Positions 1-12,344 of a stretch of DNA of 35,460 nucleotides are shown piece after piece. The stretch is from Lysobacteraceae bacterium PS02065. Lineage in GTDB: Bacteria > Pseudomonadota > Gammaproteobacteria > Xanthomonadales > Rhodanobacteraceae. How positions within the stretch are numbered: position 1 is the stretch's first letter; the number at the start of each line of letters is the position of its first letter. A model generated the notes under the pieces. It saw only the letters and a program-made list of their open reading frames with translations, had not been told where the DNA came from and did no database searches. Where the stretch lies: positions 1-35,460 of the forward strand of contig JASCPI010000050.1 in assembly GCA_029959555.1 (NCBI GenBank). The letters run 5' to 3'. Made by a program: the position numbers and the translations under genes.

Positions 1-97
1 GCGCGGCGGGGAGCCGCGCGAACGCGGCATCGCCGAGCAGCCGCGCGAACAGCGGCTGCCCGGCCGGTGCCACCGCGACGGGCGCGGCGGCGGCCAT
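1..97 (-). CDS. N-terminal fragment of an unidentified protein, possibly DUF4166-like
   Basis: An ATG lies two bases after the aceE stop, on the same strand, and the frame stays open to the left edge. Only about 32 residues are visible: an Ala/Pro-rich start followed by QPLFARLLGDAAFARLPAA. The 'LFxRLLGxxFxxLPxxV' pattern recalls the beginning of DUF4166 domains, but the fragment is too short to be sure. The very short gap to aceE suggests co-transcription. It does not look like the E2 component (aceF), because there is no lipoyl-domain start. Confidence 0.45.
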   Translation of the reverse strand, partial: MAAAAPVAVAPAGQPLFARLLGDAAFARLPAA

Positions 98-99
98 GC

Positions 100-2814
<2,715 letters not shown>

Positions 2815-3005
2815 GATGGTGACCTCTGCGGCCGCTCGTGGGGCGGCTTGGTGAACGGAAGTACGGACTGCACCGGACAGTTTAGCCCGCCGGGGCGGCC
2901 GAGGGGAGCGCCGAAGGTCCCGACGATGCCACGATGTCCGTTTCCGCCCTGTGTCTTGCGTATCCTCCCCGGGCGCGACCGCGCCGCCACGCCGGGACCT
3001 CCGCC

Positions 3006-5075
3006 ATGATCCGCCGCCACGCCGCCGTCCTCTGCCTGCTCGCCGTGCTCGCGCCGGGTCTCGCCCGTGCGGACCTCGTCATCTACGACGACGCGCTGCG
3101 CAACGGCTTCGAGAACTGGTCGTGGGGCGACGCCAACTTCGCCTCGACCGCCAACGTGCATGCCGGCGGGTTCGCGATCGCGTTCAATGCGCACTCGTGG
3201 CAGGGCGTGTCGTTCGTGGGTCCGGGGACGCCGCTGCAGGTCGCCGACTGGCCCGAGCTGCGCTTCTGGATCCGCGGCATGGACGGCGGCGAGCGTCTGT
3301 CGATCACCTTGCAGCACGACGGTGCGGCGGTCGCGACGGCGCCGCTCGAGGGTTTCGTCAGCGGCGGCGCGATCGTGGCCGGGCAGTACCGCGAGGTCGT
3401 CGTGCCGCTCGGCACGGCGCCGCTCGCCTACACGGGGCCGTTCGAGCGCATCGACATCGCCGATGCGAGCGGCAATACGGCCGCCTCGACGCAGCGTGTC
3501 ACGATCGACGACGTGCGCCTCGTCGCCGCAGGCACGGGTGTCGTCGACCCGATCTTCTCGAATGGCTTCGACGACAGCGGGCCGCCTGCCGTGGAAGGCC
3601 TGATCATCGAGCGCGCGGTCGCGATCGACGGCTTGTCGGGCGACCGTTTCGGCTGGATCGACAGCGCCGGCCTGCCGCGCTCGGCGACGCTCGCGCTCAA
3701 CAACGCGGGCAGCGCGCCCAACGGCAGCCGCGGCGGCGAGCTGCGCGAGTTCCGTTATCGCATCGGTGCCGCCACGCGCACGGTCACGGCCGTGTCGGGT
3801 GGTGCGGGCGGCTTCGGCTACGTGGTCTCGCACCCCACCGATGCAGCGGTGTGCACGGGCGGCGGTGACTCGTCGAGCCTCGGCCACTTCACGTCGGGCA
3901 CGTTCCAGCGCGTGTTCGAAGGTCGCCACCACGCGATCCTGCGCTTCACGCAGGCCTACCCGCGCTACTGCACGACGAACGCACCGGCGACGCGCTACGA
4001 CCTGCCCGTGACGATCGACTGGATCATCGCGAACGGCCGCGACCATCCGCTGTGGTCGGTCACCTGGGACATGTCGGGCGTTCCCGTGAACCGCCTCGAA
4101 GACGACGCGCGGGGTCCCTACGGCGAGCTGCGCATCGACGGCGCCGCCAGCGACGCCGCACGCGGCGTGATCGCGGGCGTCGCCTGGGGTGATCGTTACC
4201 GCTTCACGAGCACGACCAACCCGGTCACGTTCGCGAGCGCGTGGACGTGGAACACGCCCAACACGATCCCGTTCGTGAAACTGTGGACGCAGTCCGGCGC
4301 GACGATGGGCATCGTGCAGACGCGCACGATCGACCAGCAGGACGCGGGCGGCTACTGGGGCCAGGATGCATGGGGTCGCACGAGCGCGCAGGGCAACGCC
4401 TGCGCGGGCGGCGGCTACGCGATGCCGTGCGACTACAACTGGCCGTTCCAGTCGATCAACTACGAGCTCTACGGCGGTGCGACGCGCAACGCGCGCCTCG
4501 CCTGGGGCACCAACTTCGGTTTCCTCGGCCAGCAGCAGTACCGCATCCGCGGCAACGCGAACTACGGCGGCGGCGCGAACGGCACCGCGTTGCCGGGCGA
4601 CCCGATGGCGTCGGGCTGGCCGCGCAAGAGTTACGCGACCCACATCGTGCTCGGCACGCACGCCAGCGATCCGGTCGGCGTGCAGGTCGGACAGGTCGAG
4701 GCGATCCAGGGGCTGTCGCTGTCCGCGACGGTCGGCAGCGTCGCGACCTCGGGCCGCTCGGGCGTCGGCGACGCGACGTCGATGACCTACGCACCGGCCG
4801 GCTACGATCCGGTCTACGGCGCGCTGACCTTCGTCGCCGCGACGAACCGACTCGATGCGACCGTCACGGTGCCGGCCGGGCGCACCCTGCGCCGGCCGCT
4901 GATCGTCGTGCGCCAGTACAGTGCGGGTTTGCCGACCACGCTGCGCCTCGACGGTGCGACGCTCGTGCGCGACGTCGACTGGCTGCCGTCGCCGCGCGGC
5001 GATGCTCAGGAGCTGTGGATCACGCTCGTTCGCGACCTCGCGGCCGGCGCGCATCGCATCGAACTGGTGCCGTGA
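3006..5075 (+). CDS. Secreted two-domain protein with internal DPIFSNGFD tag
   Basis: 689 residues. The ATG at 3006 begins a clear signal peptide (MIRRHAAVLCLLAVLAPG, cleavage near LARA-DL), which is why I chose it over in-frame ATGs upstream. Residues about 20-180 look like a beta-sandwich, galactose-binding or CIA30-like module (YDDALRNGFENWSWGDANF), the sort attached to polysaccharide-active enzymes. Residues 181-189 read DPIFSNGFD, a sequence usually seen at the very C-terminus of secreted proteins in this group. The following 500 residues are rich in Gly, Trp and Thr, with several Cys, and I do not recognise the family. It probably acts outside the cytoplasm; the activity is unknown. It diverges from aceE and converges on maeB. 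Confidence 0.8.
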   Translation: MIRRHAAVLCLLAVLAPGLARADLVIYDDALRNGFENWSWGDANFASTANVHAGGFAIAFNAHSWQGVSFVGPGTPLQVADWPELRFWIRGMDGGERLSITLQHDGAAVATAPLEGFVSGGAIVAGQYREVVVPLGTAPLAYTGPFERIDIADASGNTAASTQRVTIDDVRLVAAGTGVVDPIFSNGFDDSGPPAVEGLIIERAVAIDGLSGDRFGWIDSAGLPRSATLALNNAGSAPNGSRGGELREFRYRIGAATRTVTAVSGGAGGFGYVVSHPTDAAVCTGGGDSSSLGHFTSGTFQRVFEGRHHAILRFTQAYPRYCTTNAPATRYDLPVTIDWIIANGRDHPLWSVTWDMSGVPVNRLEDDARGPYGELRIDGAASDAARGVIAGVAWGDRYRFTSTTNPVTFASAWTWNTPNTIPFVKLWTQSGATMGIVQTRTIDQQDAGGYWGQDAWGRTSAQGNACAGGGYAMPCDYNWPFQSINYELYGGATRNARLAWGTNFGFLGQQQYRIRGNANYGGGANGTALPGDPMASGWPRKSYATHIVLGTHASDPVGVQVGQVEAIQGLSLSATVGSVATSGRSGVGDATSMTYAPAGYDPVYGALTFVAATNRLDATVTVPAGRTLRRPLIVVRQYSAGLPTTLRLDGATLVRDVDWLPSPRGDAQELWITLVRDLAAGAHRIELVP

Positions 5076-5079
5076 AGCA

Positions 5080-5105
5080 CGCGCCCGGCGCATGCGCCGG
5101 GCGCG
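5080..5105. terminator. Perfect 26-bp GC palindrome between convergent genes
   Basis: A perfect inverted repeat centred on GCATGC fills the 37-nt gap between the stops of the secreted protein gene (5075) and maeB (5113). It has no T-tract on either side, so it is not a textbook intrinsic terminator. Its position between convergent stops suggests a bidirectional transcription stop or 3'-end stabiliser. Confidence 0.5.
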
Positions 5106-5112
5106 GTGGCGA

Positions 5113-7434
<2,322 letters not shown>

Positions 7435-7508
7435 GGAATCGTCAGGGGATCACGTGGGATGCGTGGCGCTAGTGTAGTGGCTCGGCCGCCGCGGGGCGGC
7501 ACGCGGCG

Positions 7509-8771
7509 TCACAGCGACAGCACGAGGTCCTCGGCCTGGATGTGGTCGAGGCGGATGCGGTTGGCGAACAGCGAGAACGCGAGCATCGCGGCGAGGCCGT
7601 TGGCCTGGCGCACCCAGCGCGGCAGCCAGGTCGGTGCGGCGATGTAGCCCGAGGCGAATTCGGCGTCGAGCGAGACCACGTCGTGCAGGCTCATCTTGCC
7701 CGCGAACAGGTTGCGGCACAGGTCGAGGCGGCGGTTGCGCAAAGCCCAGCGGAAGAACGTGTGCACCGAGAGCAGGCCATGCAGGTAGACGGTGTCCTTG
7801 GTGAACGCGGCGCCGCCGGTCAGCGGCGAGCCACGGTACACGCGCTGCGCTGACGCGAAGCTGTCGGTCTCGCTCTGCCCGGCATCGAGGAAGAAGCGGA
7901 ACACCTCGATGAAATCGGCTCCCGCGAGCGCCTTGTCGATCGCGAGGATGCGCAGGCTGATGCGCTTGACGCGCTCGATGTCGAGCGAGCCGGTCATGAG
8001 CTCGGCGAACACGGCGAGGCCTTCCTGTGTCGCCGTGATGCGCGGCGAGTTGAGGCCGAGCGAGGCGAGGTTGGGCTGGCGCCGCCCGTTGAGTGCCGTG
8101 AGCGTGTGCACGTAGGCCTCGTGCTCGAGCAGCTGGTTGCGGTCAAACTCGCTGAAACACGTCGCCGAGCGCAGGCGGATGCGCTTCGCACCGGCGGCGG
8201 CCTTGGCGATCAGCGAGTCGTCGATCTCCACGCGCACCATGCCGGTGCCGAAGAACGCGTCGAGCTGCTGCTGCAGGTCGTCGCGCAGCACGTCGGCCGG
8301 GATGCAGTAGTCGGCCGCATTCGCGGCGAGCTCGCCGTCGAGCTCACCGGCCAGCGCGATGAAGTGGTGTGCCGCATCGACGTTGGTGAGCTCGCTGCCC
8401 GGCACGCGATGCCCGGGCCGCCCGAACAGGCGGATCGAATGTTCCGTGAGCGCGGGCGTACCCGCCGCATCGAGCAGGTCGGTCGCGTGCCGCCATGCCA
8501 CCGCGCTGCGCCGCAAGTACTCGCCGACCGGATGCTGCGGATCGGCCTCGGCATGGATCGCATCGAGCGCCTCGCGCACGGGCGCGTGATCCGCACGCGG
8601 GTAGTGGATCTCCGGCAGGCGCGTCGTGCCGCGCCGCCAGTCCGCCAGGAAACGCTCCTGCGCCGCCGCGGGCCAGCTCAACGCGCCGAGCAGGCGGATG
8701 CCCTTGACCGCCGCGACGAGGCGACGGTCGAGCTCGGCGTGGCGTTCGAGGGGATCCCGCGTGCTGGCCAT
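7509..8771 (-). CDS. QEGLA-motif (DUF1704/MATCAP-type) metalloprotease-like protein
   Basis: 420 residues. The family is annotated in bacteria as 'flavohemoglobin expression-modulating QEGLA motif protein'. The naming motif QEGLA is at about residues 249-253. An HExxxH motif (HEAYVH) lies at about 217-222. This pairing of zinc-ligand motif and downstream Glu is shared with the eukaryotic MATCAP tyrosine carboxypeptidases of the same DUF1704 family, so a zinc peptidase is plausible, but the bacterial substrate is unknown. No signal peptide is seen. The frame opens further upstream, but homology begins at MASTRDPLERHAELDRRL and a TATAGT box lies six bases before that ATG, so I start there. Confidence 0.88.
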   Translation of the reverse strand: MASTRDPLERHAELDRRLVAAVKGIRLLGALSWPAAAQERFLADWRRGTTRLPEIHYPRADHAPVREALDAIHAEADPQHPVGEYLRRSAVAWRHATDLLDAAGTPALTEHSIRLFGRPGHRVPGSELTNVDAAHHFIALAGELDGELAANAADYCIPADVLRDDLQQQLDAFFGTGMVRVEIDDSLIAKAAAGAKRIRLRSATCFSEFDRNQLLEHEAYVHTLTALNGRRQPNLASLGLNSPRITATQEGLAVFAELMTGSLDIERVKRISLRILAIDKALAGADFIEVFRFFLDAGQSETDSFASAQRVYRGSPLTGGAAFTKDTVYLHGLLSVHTFFRWALRNRRLDLCRNLFAGKMSLHDVVSLDAEFASGYIAAPTWLPRWVRQANGLAAMLAFSLFANRIRLDHIQAEDLVLSL

Positions 8772-8777
8772 GCCCGG

Positions 8778-8783
8778 ACTATA
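8778..8783 (-). promoter_or_regulatory. Probable -10 box giving a near-leaderless mRNA
   Basis: TATAGT on the minus strand ends seven bases before the first base of the ATG at 8771. Transcription would start at or next to the start codon. No convincing -35 hexamer is seen at 16-18 nt spacing, so the call rests on the -10 box alone. Confidence 0.4.
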
Positions 8784-9023
8784 GTGGACCAAGCGAAAAC
8801 AGACACTGCGAAGATGAGCGCAGCTGCGCGCCAGCTCCACGCTGTGGGGCGACGGGGGCATCAATCGCATTGTTGTCGGCTGGTGTCTAAGCTCCGGCGT
8901 TTGTCGAGGTGTTAGCACACCATTGCCTTGCTCTGAATGATTTTGCGGCGAACTCCATTCATGCGGTCGAGCTTTTCTCGTGGTGCCACGCAAAGTCCCG
9001 AGAGGCGAGCTCCCGGGATTCCC
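8784..9023. other. Non-coding junction between high-GC chromosome and low-GC island
   Basis: I see no convincing gene here. Base composition changes across this stretch from about 65-70% G+C on the left to mixed, lower G+C on the right. It contains one bulged inverted repeat (listed separately). The short open frames here have no recognisable protein sequence. Confidence 0.5.
8882..8921. repeat. Bulged inverted repeat, faintly attC-like
   Basis: Left arm GGTGTCTAAGCTC (8882-8894) pairs with right arm GAGGTGTTAGCACACC (8906-8921) through 12 paired positions, with unpaired bases on one side and an 11-nt loop. The bulged arms and the CTAA/TTAG cores recall integron attC sites. However, neither core fits the consensus fully and the element is shorter than a usual attC. 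It lies at the left edge of the low-GC island, downstream of the pectate-lyase-fold gene and its terminator. Confidence 0.45.
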
Positions 9024-9058
9024 AAAAAACGGAAGCCCCGCGCTATGGCGGGGCTTCC
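9024..9058 (-). terminator. Intrinsic terminator of the pectate-lyase-fold gene
   Basis: An 11-bp perfect stem GGAAGCCCCGC / GCGGGGCTTCC (9031-9041 with 9048-9058) has a 6-nt loop. On the minus strand it is followed by six T (AAAAAA at 9024-9029 on the plus strand). It begins 48 nt after the stop codon at 9106. Confidence 0.9.
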
Positions 9059-9105
9059 AGTTCGCGGTTGGTTCACCGCTTCAGATTATCTATGTGTGGG
9101 GCATC

Positions 9106-10461
9106 TTAGGGCGAGTTTGTACCTATTGTTGTCTGCGTCCCGCTGTTGCTGATCGTTTTACCGAAAAGCATGTTGCCTTGGATGACAACCTTTCCTGCAG
9201 TGCTCTCAACCCTGATTCCAACACCAGAGGTGGTAGGCGTTGGCAGCGTTGAATTGGTGATCATTGCGTCGCCTGCAGTTACTCGGATAGGAGGGGTCCC
9301 GGTGACCATGTCGGCCACACGAAGGCCTGACATCATGAGCAAACCAGGGCCCGACCAGGCTATAGAGCCCGTGGCGTTTGTTCCCCAAACAGACATGCCA
9401 TGTACCGTGAGGTGGGAAGATCTTGTTACAGGAGCATAGTTCGCCAGAGCATATGAGGGATTGGGAGATGTTAGCGCGACATTTACGTTGGTTATCGTGA
9501 CTCCTGCCCGCTGTGTTCCGTAGGAAACAATTCCGTACTGGGCTACATCGAATCCCAGATTGGTCATTACGCCGTTCGTTGCGCCATGAAGAGTTCCGGG
9601 CGGAAGGCCTGGGCGATCATAAGTTCCGTGATCAAACGCCATCCCAATGTAATAACCCAAGGTGAAGACCTCATTCACGATCTGCCAGTCGCTTCGTTTG
9701 AAGATAAAAGCAATCGCATTGCTTTGCGTATACGACATGACTTTCGGGTCCTGCGACCAAAATGGCCAGAAGTGGACGTCTTCGATTCTTCCAACATCCG
9801 CTATGCCGTCTACCACCATGCCGTTCAATAATGGCTGTCCCCACACGCCTTTTACGAAGTGTCGCCCCGCCTCTTCAAGAAGGATTCCGCGCGTTGGATT
9901 CAAGAGCATGACATTCTGAATTGAGTTGTCATTACCCTTGGCCATAATTGCATATGGATAGTTCAATGGAGTCCAAGAGCCTCCGGCTGGAGTGGGCTGT
10001 TTAGGATGCCATATAGATATTCCATTTAAGGAGGAGCCCGCGTCCATCAGCGAAATGAACGGAGTTCCCGTTGGGTTCGAGGGCCCCTCCACAGCCAAGA
10101 GCGTCGTTCCATTTGAGCCAAGAAGAGCGTTCGATGGATTTGGTGGCGGTGCGGTGAATACACCTTTCAAGGTAACCCCGCCTCTGACTGTCAAATGAGT
10201 AAGTATGCAATATCTCCCTGTTGGCAGGTAGACTACACCTCCCCCACCATTGTGCACGTCATCAATCGCTTGCTGGATGATAGCCGTGGCATCAACGCTC
10301 GCATCGCATGTCGTTGAGGTGGTGAGGGGAGCGCCATACCCCGGCCCACGAACATTGACGAATCCATCCCCAAGATCGGTGTTGCCAGCTCCTTGCGCAG
10401 TAGATGCGACTGTGTATAGCAAGGCTAACGCCGTGAACTTCCCGTACCGTATCGTTCGCAT
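9106..10461 (-). CDS. Secreted pectate-lyase-3-like right-handed beta-helix protein, low GC
   Basis: 451 residues with a signal peptide (MRTIRYGKFTALALLYTVAS, cleavage near TAQGA). The pattern DATAIIQQAIDDVHNGGGGV followed by VYLPTGRYCI and LTVRGGVTLKG is typical of the N-terminus of Pectate_lyase_3 and phage-tailspike-like beta-helices, so a polysaccharide lyase, hydrolase or binding role is likely. I cannot assign catalytic residues. Two in-frame ATGs occur six bases apart: GGGGA abuts the first (10467) but sits 6 nt before the second (10461), so I choose the second. G+C is near 50%, far below its neighbours, with flanking AT-rich DNA, which suggests horizontal acquisition. It has its own terminator and no operon partner. 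Confidence 0.85.
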   Translation of the reverse strand: MRTIRYGKFTALALLYTVASTAQGAGNTDLGDGFVNVRGPGYGAPLTTSTTCDASVDATAIIQQAIDDVHNGGGGVVYLPTGRYCILTHLTVRGGVTLKGVFTAPPPNPSNALLGSNGTTLLAVEGPSNPTGTPFISLMDAGSSLNGISIWHPKQPTPAGGSWTPLNYPYAIMAKGNDNSIQNVMLLNPTRGILLEEAGRHFVKGVWGQPLLNGMVVDGIADVGRIEDVHFWPFWSQDPKVMSYTQSNAIAFIFKRSDWQIVNEVFTLGYYIGMAFDHGTYDRPGLPPGTLHGATNGVMTNLGFDVAQYGIVSYGTQRAGVTITNVNVALTSPNPSYALANYAPVTRSSHLTVHGMSVWGTNATGSIAWSGPGLLMMSGLRVADMVTGTPPIRVTAGDAMITNSTLPTPTTSGVGIRVESTAGKVVIQGNMLFGKTISNSGTQTTIGTNSP

Positions 10462-10467
10462 TTCCAT

Positions 10468-10814
10468 TCCCCATGCTGTGCTGCGTCTTGCAGCCCACCG
10501 ACCTTAGTTTATGGAGAGATTAAGTGCAATAGTCATCAAGGTCTCATCCATTATTGAATGGTCGATCCACTGATTCGTACATGTCGAAGCAAAAAGCTAG
10601 CGCAGTTATGACGAAAGGCCAATGCGTGCGACGAGTGTTGGAGTAGGGCTTGTTATCAACGTGTAGCTTCATTGTGCATCTTATTAATTAAGGAGTAAGT
10701 TCTCACTAGATTTAAACCATATAAAAGAACTGGAATTAAGTATACTTAATTTTGTTACTTACTGCGCTTATTGAATAGCTGGCACCCTGCATCCACCTAT
10801 CAAGGAGATCCCAC
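10468..10814. other. AT-rich non-coding upstream region of the island
   Basis: About 350 nt with no supported gene; it is the most AT-rich part of the window, especially 10670-10770. It separates the divergent pectate-lyase-fold gene and the cysteine-rich lipoprotein gene and must hold their promoters. It contains the 18-bp palindrome at 10734-10751. I could not single out one promoter because the AT-rich DNA offers several candidates. Confidence 0.6.
10734..10751. promoter_or_regulatory. Perfect 18-bp palindrome, possible operator
   Basis: AATTAAGTATACTTAATT is a perfect inverted repeat centred at 10742/10743, about 63 nt before the lipoprotein's RBS-linked start and 270 nt before the divergent island gene. 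It could bind a dimeric regulator. AT-rich DNA produces palindromes by chance more easily, so confidence is moderate. Confidence 0.4.
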
Positions 10815-11165
10815 ATGATCCTGCGTCTCGCGCTCATCGCCATGTGCTTGGCGATGCTCTCCGCCTGCGCCGCGCCGGGCGGTCGCCTTGCCGGCGGCGA
10901 CGTGCCGACGAGCGAGTCGACGTGCTTGGCGCGCGGTGGTTCGTGGACCCAGCTCGGACGTGCGCCGGTCAAGCAATGCCTGCTGCGGACGCGCGACGCC
11001 GGCAAGACGTGTTCAGGACGGGAGCAGTGCGAAGGCCTGTGCCTCGCACCTGACGGTGCCGTCGATGGTGATCGCGTGGAAGGCACCTGCAGTGTCGACA
11101 CGAACCGTTTCGGGTGTCGCTCACTCGTGCGCGACGGTGTCGTGACGACGTTGTGCGTCGATTGA
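10815..11165 (+). CDS. Small cysteine-rich lipoprotein, function unknown
   Basis: 116 residues. A lipoprotein signal peptide ends in the lipobox LSAC (Cys at residue 18), so the protein should be lipid-anchored outside the cytoplasm. The mature part has eight further Cys (in STC, KQC, KTC, EQC, GLC, GTC, FGC and LC contexts), enough for four disulfides in about 95 residues. This suggests a compact disulfide-rich domain. A strong Shine-Dalgarno AAGGAGA (10802-10808) lies 6 nt before the ATG. Its G+C is back near the chromosomal level, so it probably lies outside the low-GC island. I do not recognise the family. Confidence 0.8.
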   Translation: MILRLALIAMCLAMLSACAAPGGRLAGGDVPTSESTCLARGGSWTQLGRAPVKQCLLRTRDAGKTCSGREQCEGLCLAPDGAVDGDRVEGTCSVDTNRFGCRSLVRDGVVTTLCVD

Positions 11166-11226
11166 GATCAAGGGTGCAGCGCGCACTTCGGACATGCTGC
11201 GGGGCGGATGCCCCAACGCGCGACAC

Positions 11227-12303
11227 TCAACGCTTGCCGTACTTCTCGCCGAGGCGCTTGCCGAGCGCCTTGGTCAGCACGCGTGATTCGCTCTTGCGGC
11301 GCAGTTGTGCCTCGAGGCTGTCGGCGGCGGCGGCGAGTTCGTCGCGCAGCTTGAGGTAGTTCTGCCAGCGCGCGGGGTCGAGGCGGCCGTCGGCGAGCGC
11401 GGCGCGCACGGCGCAGCCGGGTTCGGTCTGGTGGGCGCAGTCGCCGAAGCGGCATTGCTGGGCGAGTTCCTCGATGTCGCCGAACTGGCTGCCGTCGAGG
11501 GTTTCCTCGCCGGTCAGCTTGATCTCGCGCATGCCGGGCGTGTCGATGAGGCAGCCGCCGCTCGGCAGCTGGATCAGCGCGCGGTAGGTCGTCGTATGGC
11601 GGCCGCGGCTGTCGCTGCCGCGTACGGCCTTGGTGGCCTGTCGCGTCTCGCCGAGCAAGGTGTTGGTGAGCGTGGACTTGCCGACACCGGACGAGCCGAC
11701 CAGCACGGCGGTGCGTCCGGGGCCGAGGCGCGCGAGCAGTGGCGCGATGCTGTCGGGCGATTTCGAATTGACGGCAAGGATGTCCACGTGCGCGGGCACA
11801 CGTGCCCGCACGGTCGCGAACGCCGCCTCGCCCTCGGTCGAGAGGTCGGCCTTGGTCAGCACCACGACGGCCTCGGCGCCGCTGTCCTGCACGAGCACGA
11901 GGTAGCGCTCGATGCGCGCGGGATTGAAATCGCCGTCGAGGCCGCACAGCACCATGACCGTGTCGACATTGGTCGCGATGATCTGGCGCTGGTGGCGTTC
12001 GCCGGCCGCGGCGCGTGCGAGGACCGAACGGCGCGGCAGCACGTCTTCGATCACGGGTGGCTTGCCATCGCGCACGTGCACGAAATCGCCGACGGCGGGG
12101 CGTGCGACCGGATCGGCATCGGCCTTGAGGAAGCGCGGTGCGGGCTGCGCGTTGAACGCTCGCGTGCCGTCGTGCAGTTCGTAGCCGGCGCGGTGCTGCG
12201 CGATCACGCGCGCGAGCGCCAGCGAGGCATCGCCGTCGACGGGTTCGGGAAGGGGGCCGGCCCAGCCGATGCGGGCGAGGCGTGCTGCGGTATCCGCGGT
12301 CAT
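11227..12303 (-). CDS. rsgA: Ribosome small-subunit-dependent GTPase A
   Basis: RsgA is a circularly permuted GTPase that checks late 30S subunit assembly. The order seen is an N-terminal OB fold (to about residue 105), G4 TKAD (150-153), G1 GSSGVGKST (203-211), G3 DTPG (254-257), then a zinc motif with C284, C289, H291 and C297 in QCRFGDCAHQTEPGC. The length of 358 is normal. The start MTADTAARLARIGW is 41 nt after the stop of the RND adaptor gene on the same strand, so the two are probably co-transcribed. It converges on the cysteine-rich lipoprotein gene. Confidence 0.96.
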   Translation of the reverse strand: MTADTAARLARIGWAGPLPEPVDGDASLALARVIAQHRAGYELHDGTRAFNAQPAPRFLKADADPVARPAVGDFVHVRDGKPPVIEDVLPRRSVLARAAAGERHQRQIIATNVDTVMVLCGLDGDFNPARIERYLVLVQDSGAEAVVVLTKADLSTEGEAAFATVRARVPAHVDILAVNSKSPDSIAPLLARLGPGRTAVLVGSSGVGKSTLTNTLLGETRQATKAVRGSDSRGRHTTTYRALIQLPSGGCLIDTPGMREIKLTGEETLDGSQFGDIEELAQQCRFGDCAHQTEPGCAVRAALADGRLDPARWQNYLKLRDELAAAADSLEAQLRRKSESRVLTKALGKRLGEKYGKR

Positions 12304-12344
12304 CGCCGCGGATGATAGCCGCCAAACGTGACGATGCGCGCCGG

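Noticed and set aside
11201..11214. GGGGC-GGAT-GCCCC hairpin as a terminator between the lipoprotein and rsgA genes
   Set aside because: Only 5 bp of stem and no T-tract; not distinguishable from chance in GC-rich DNA.
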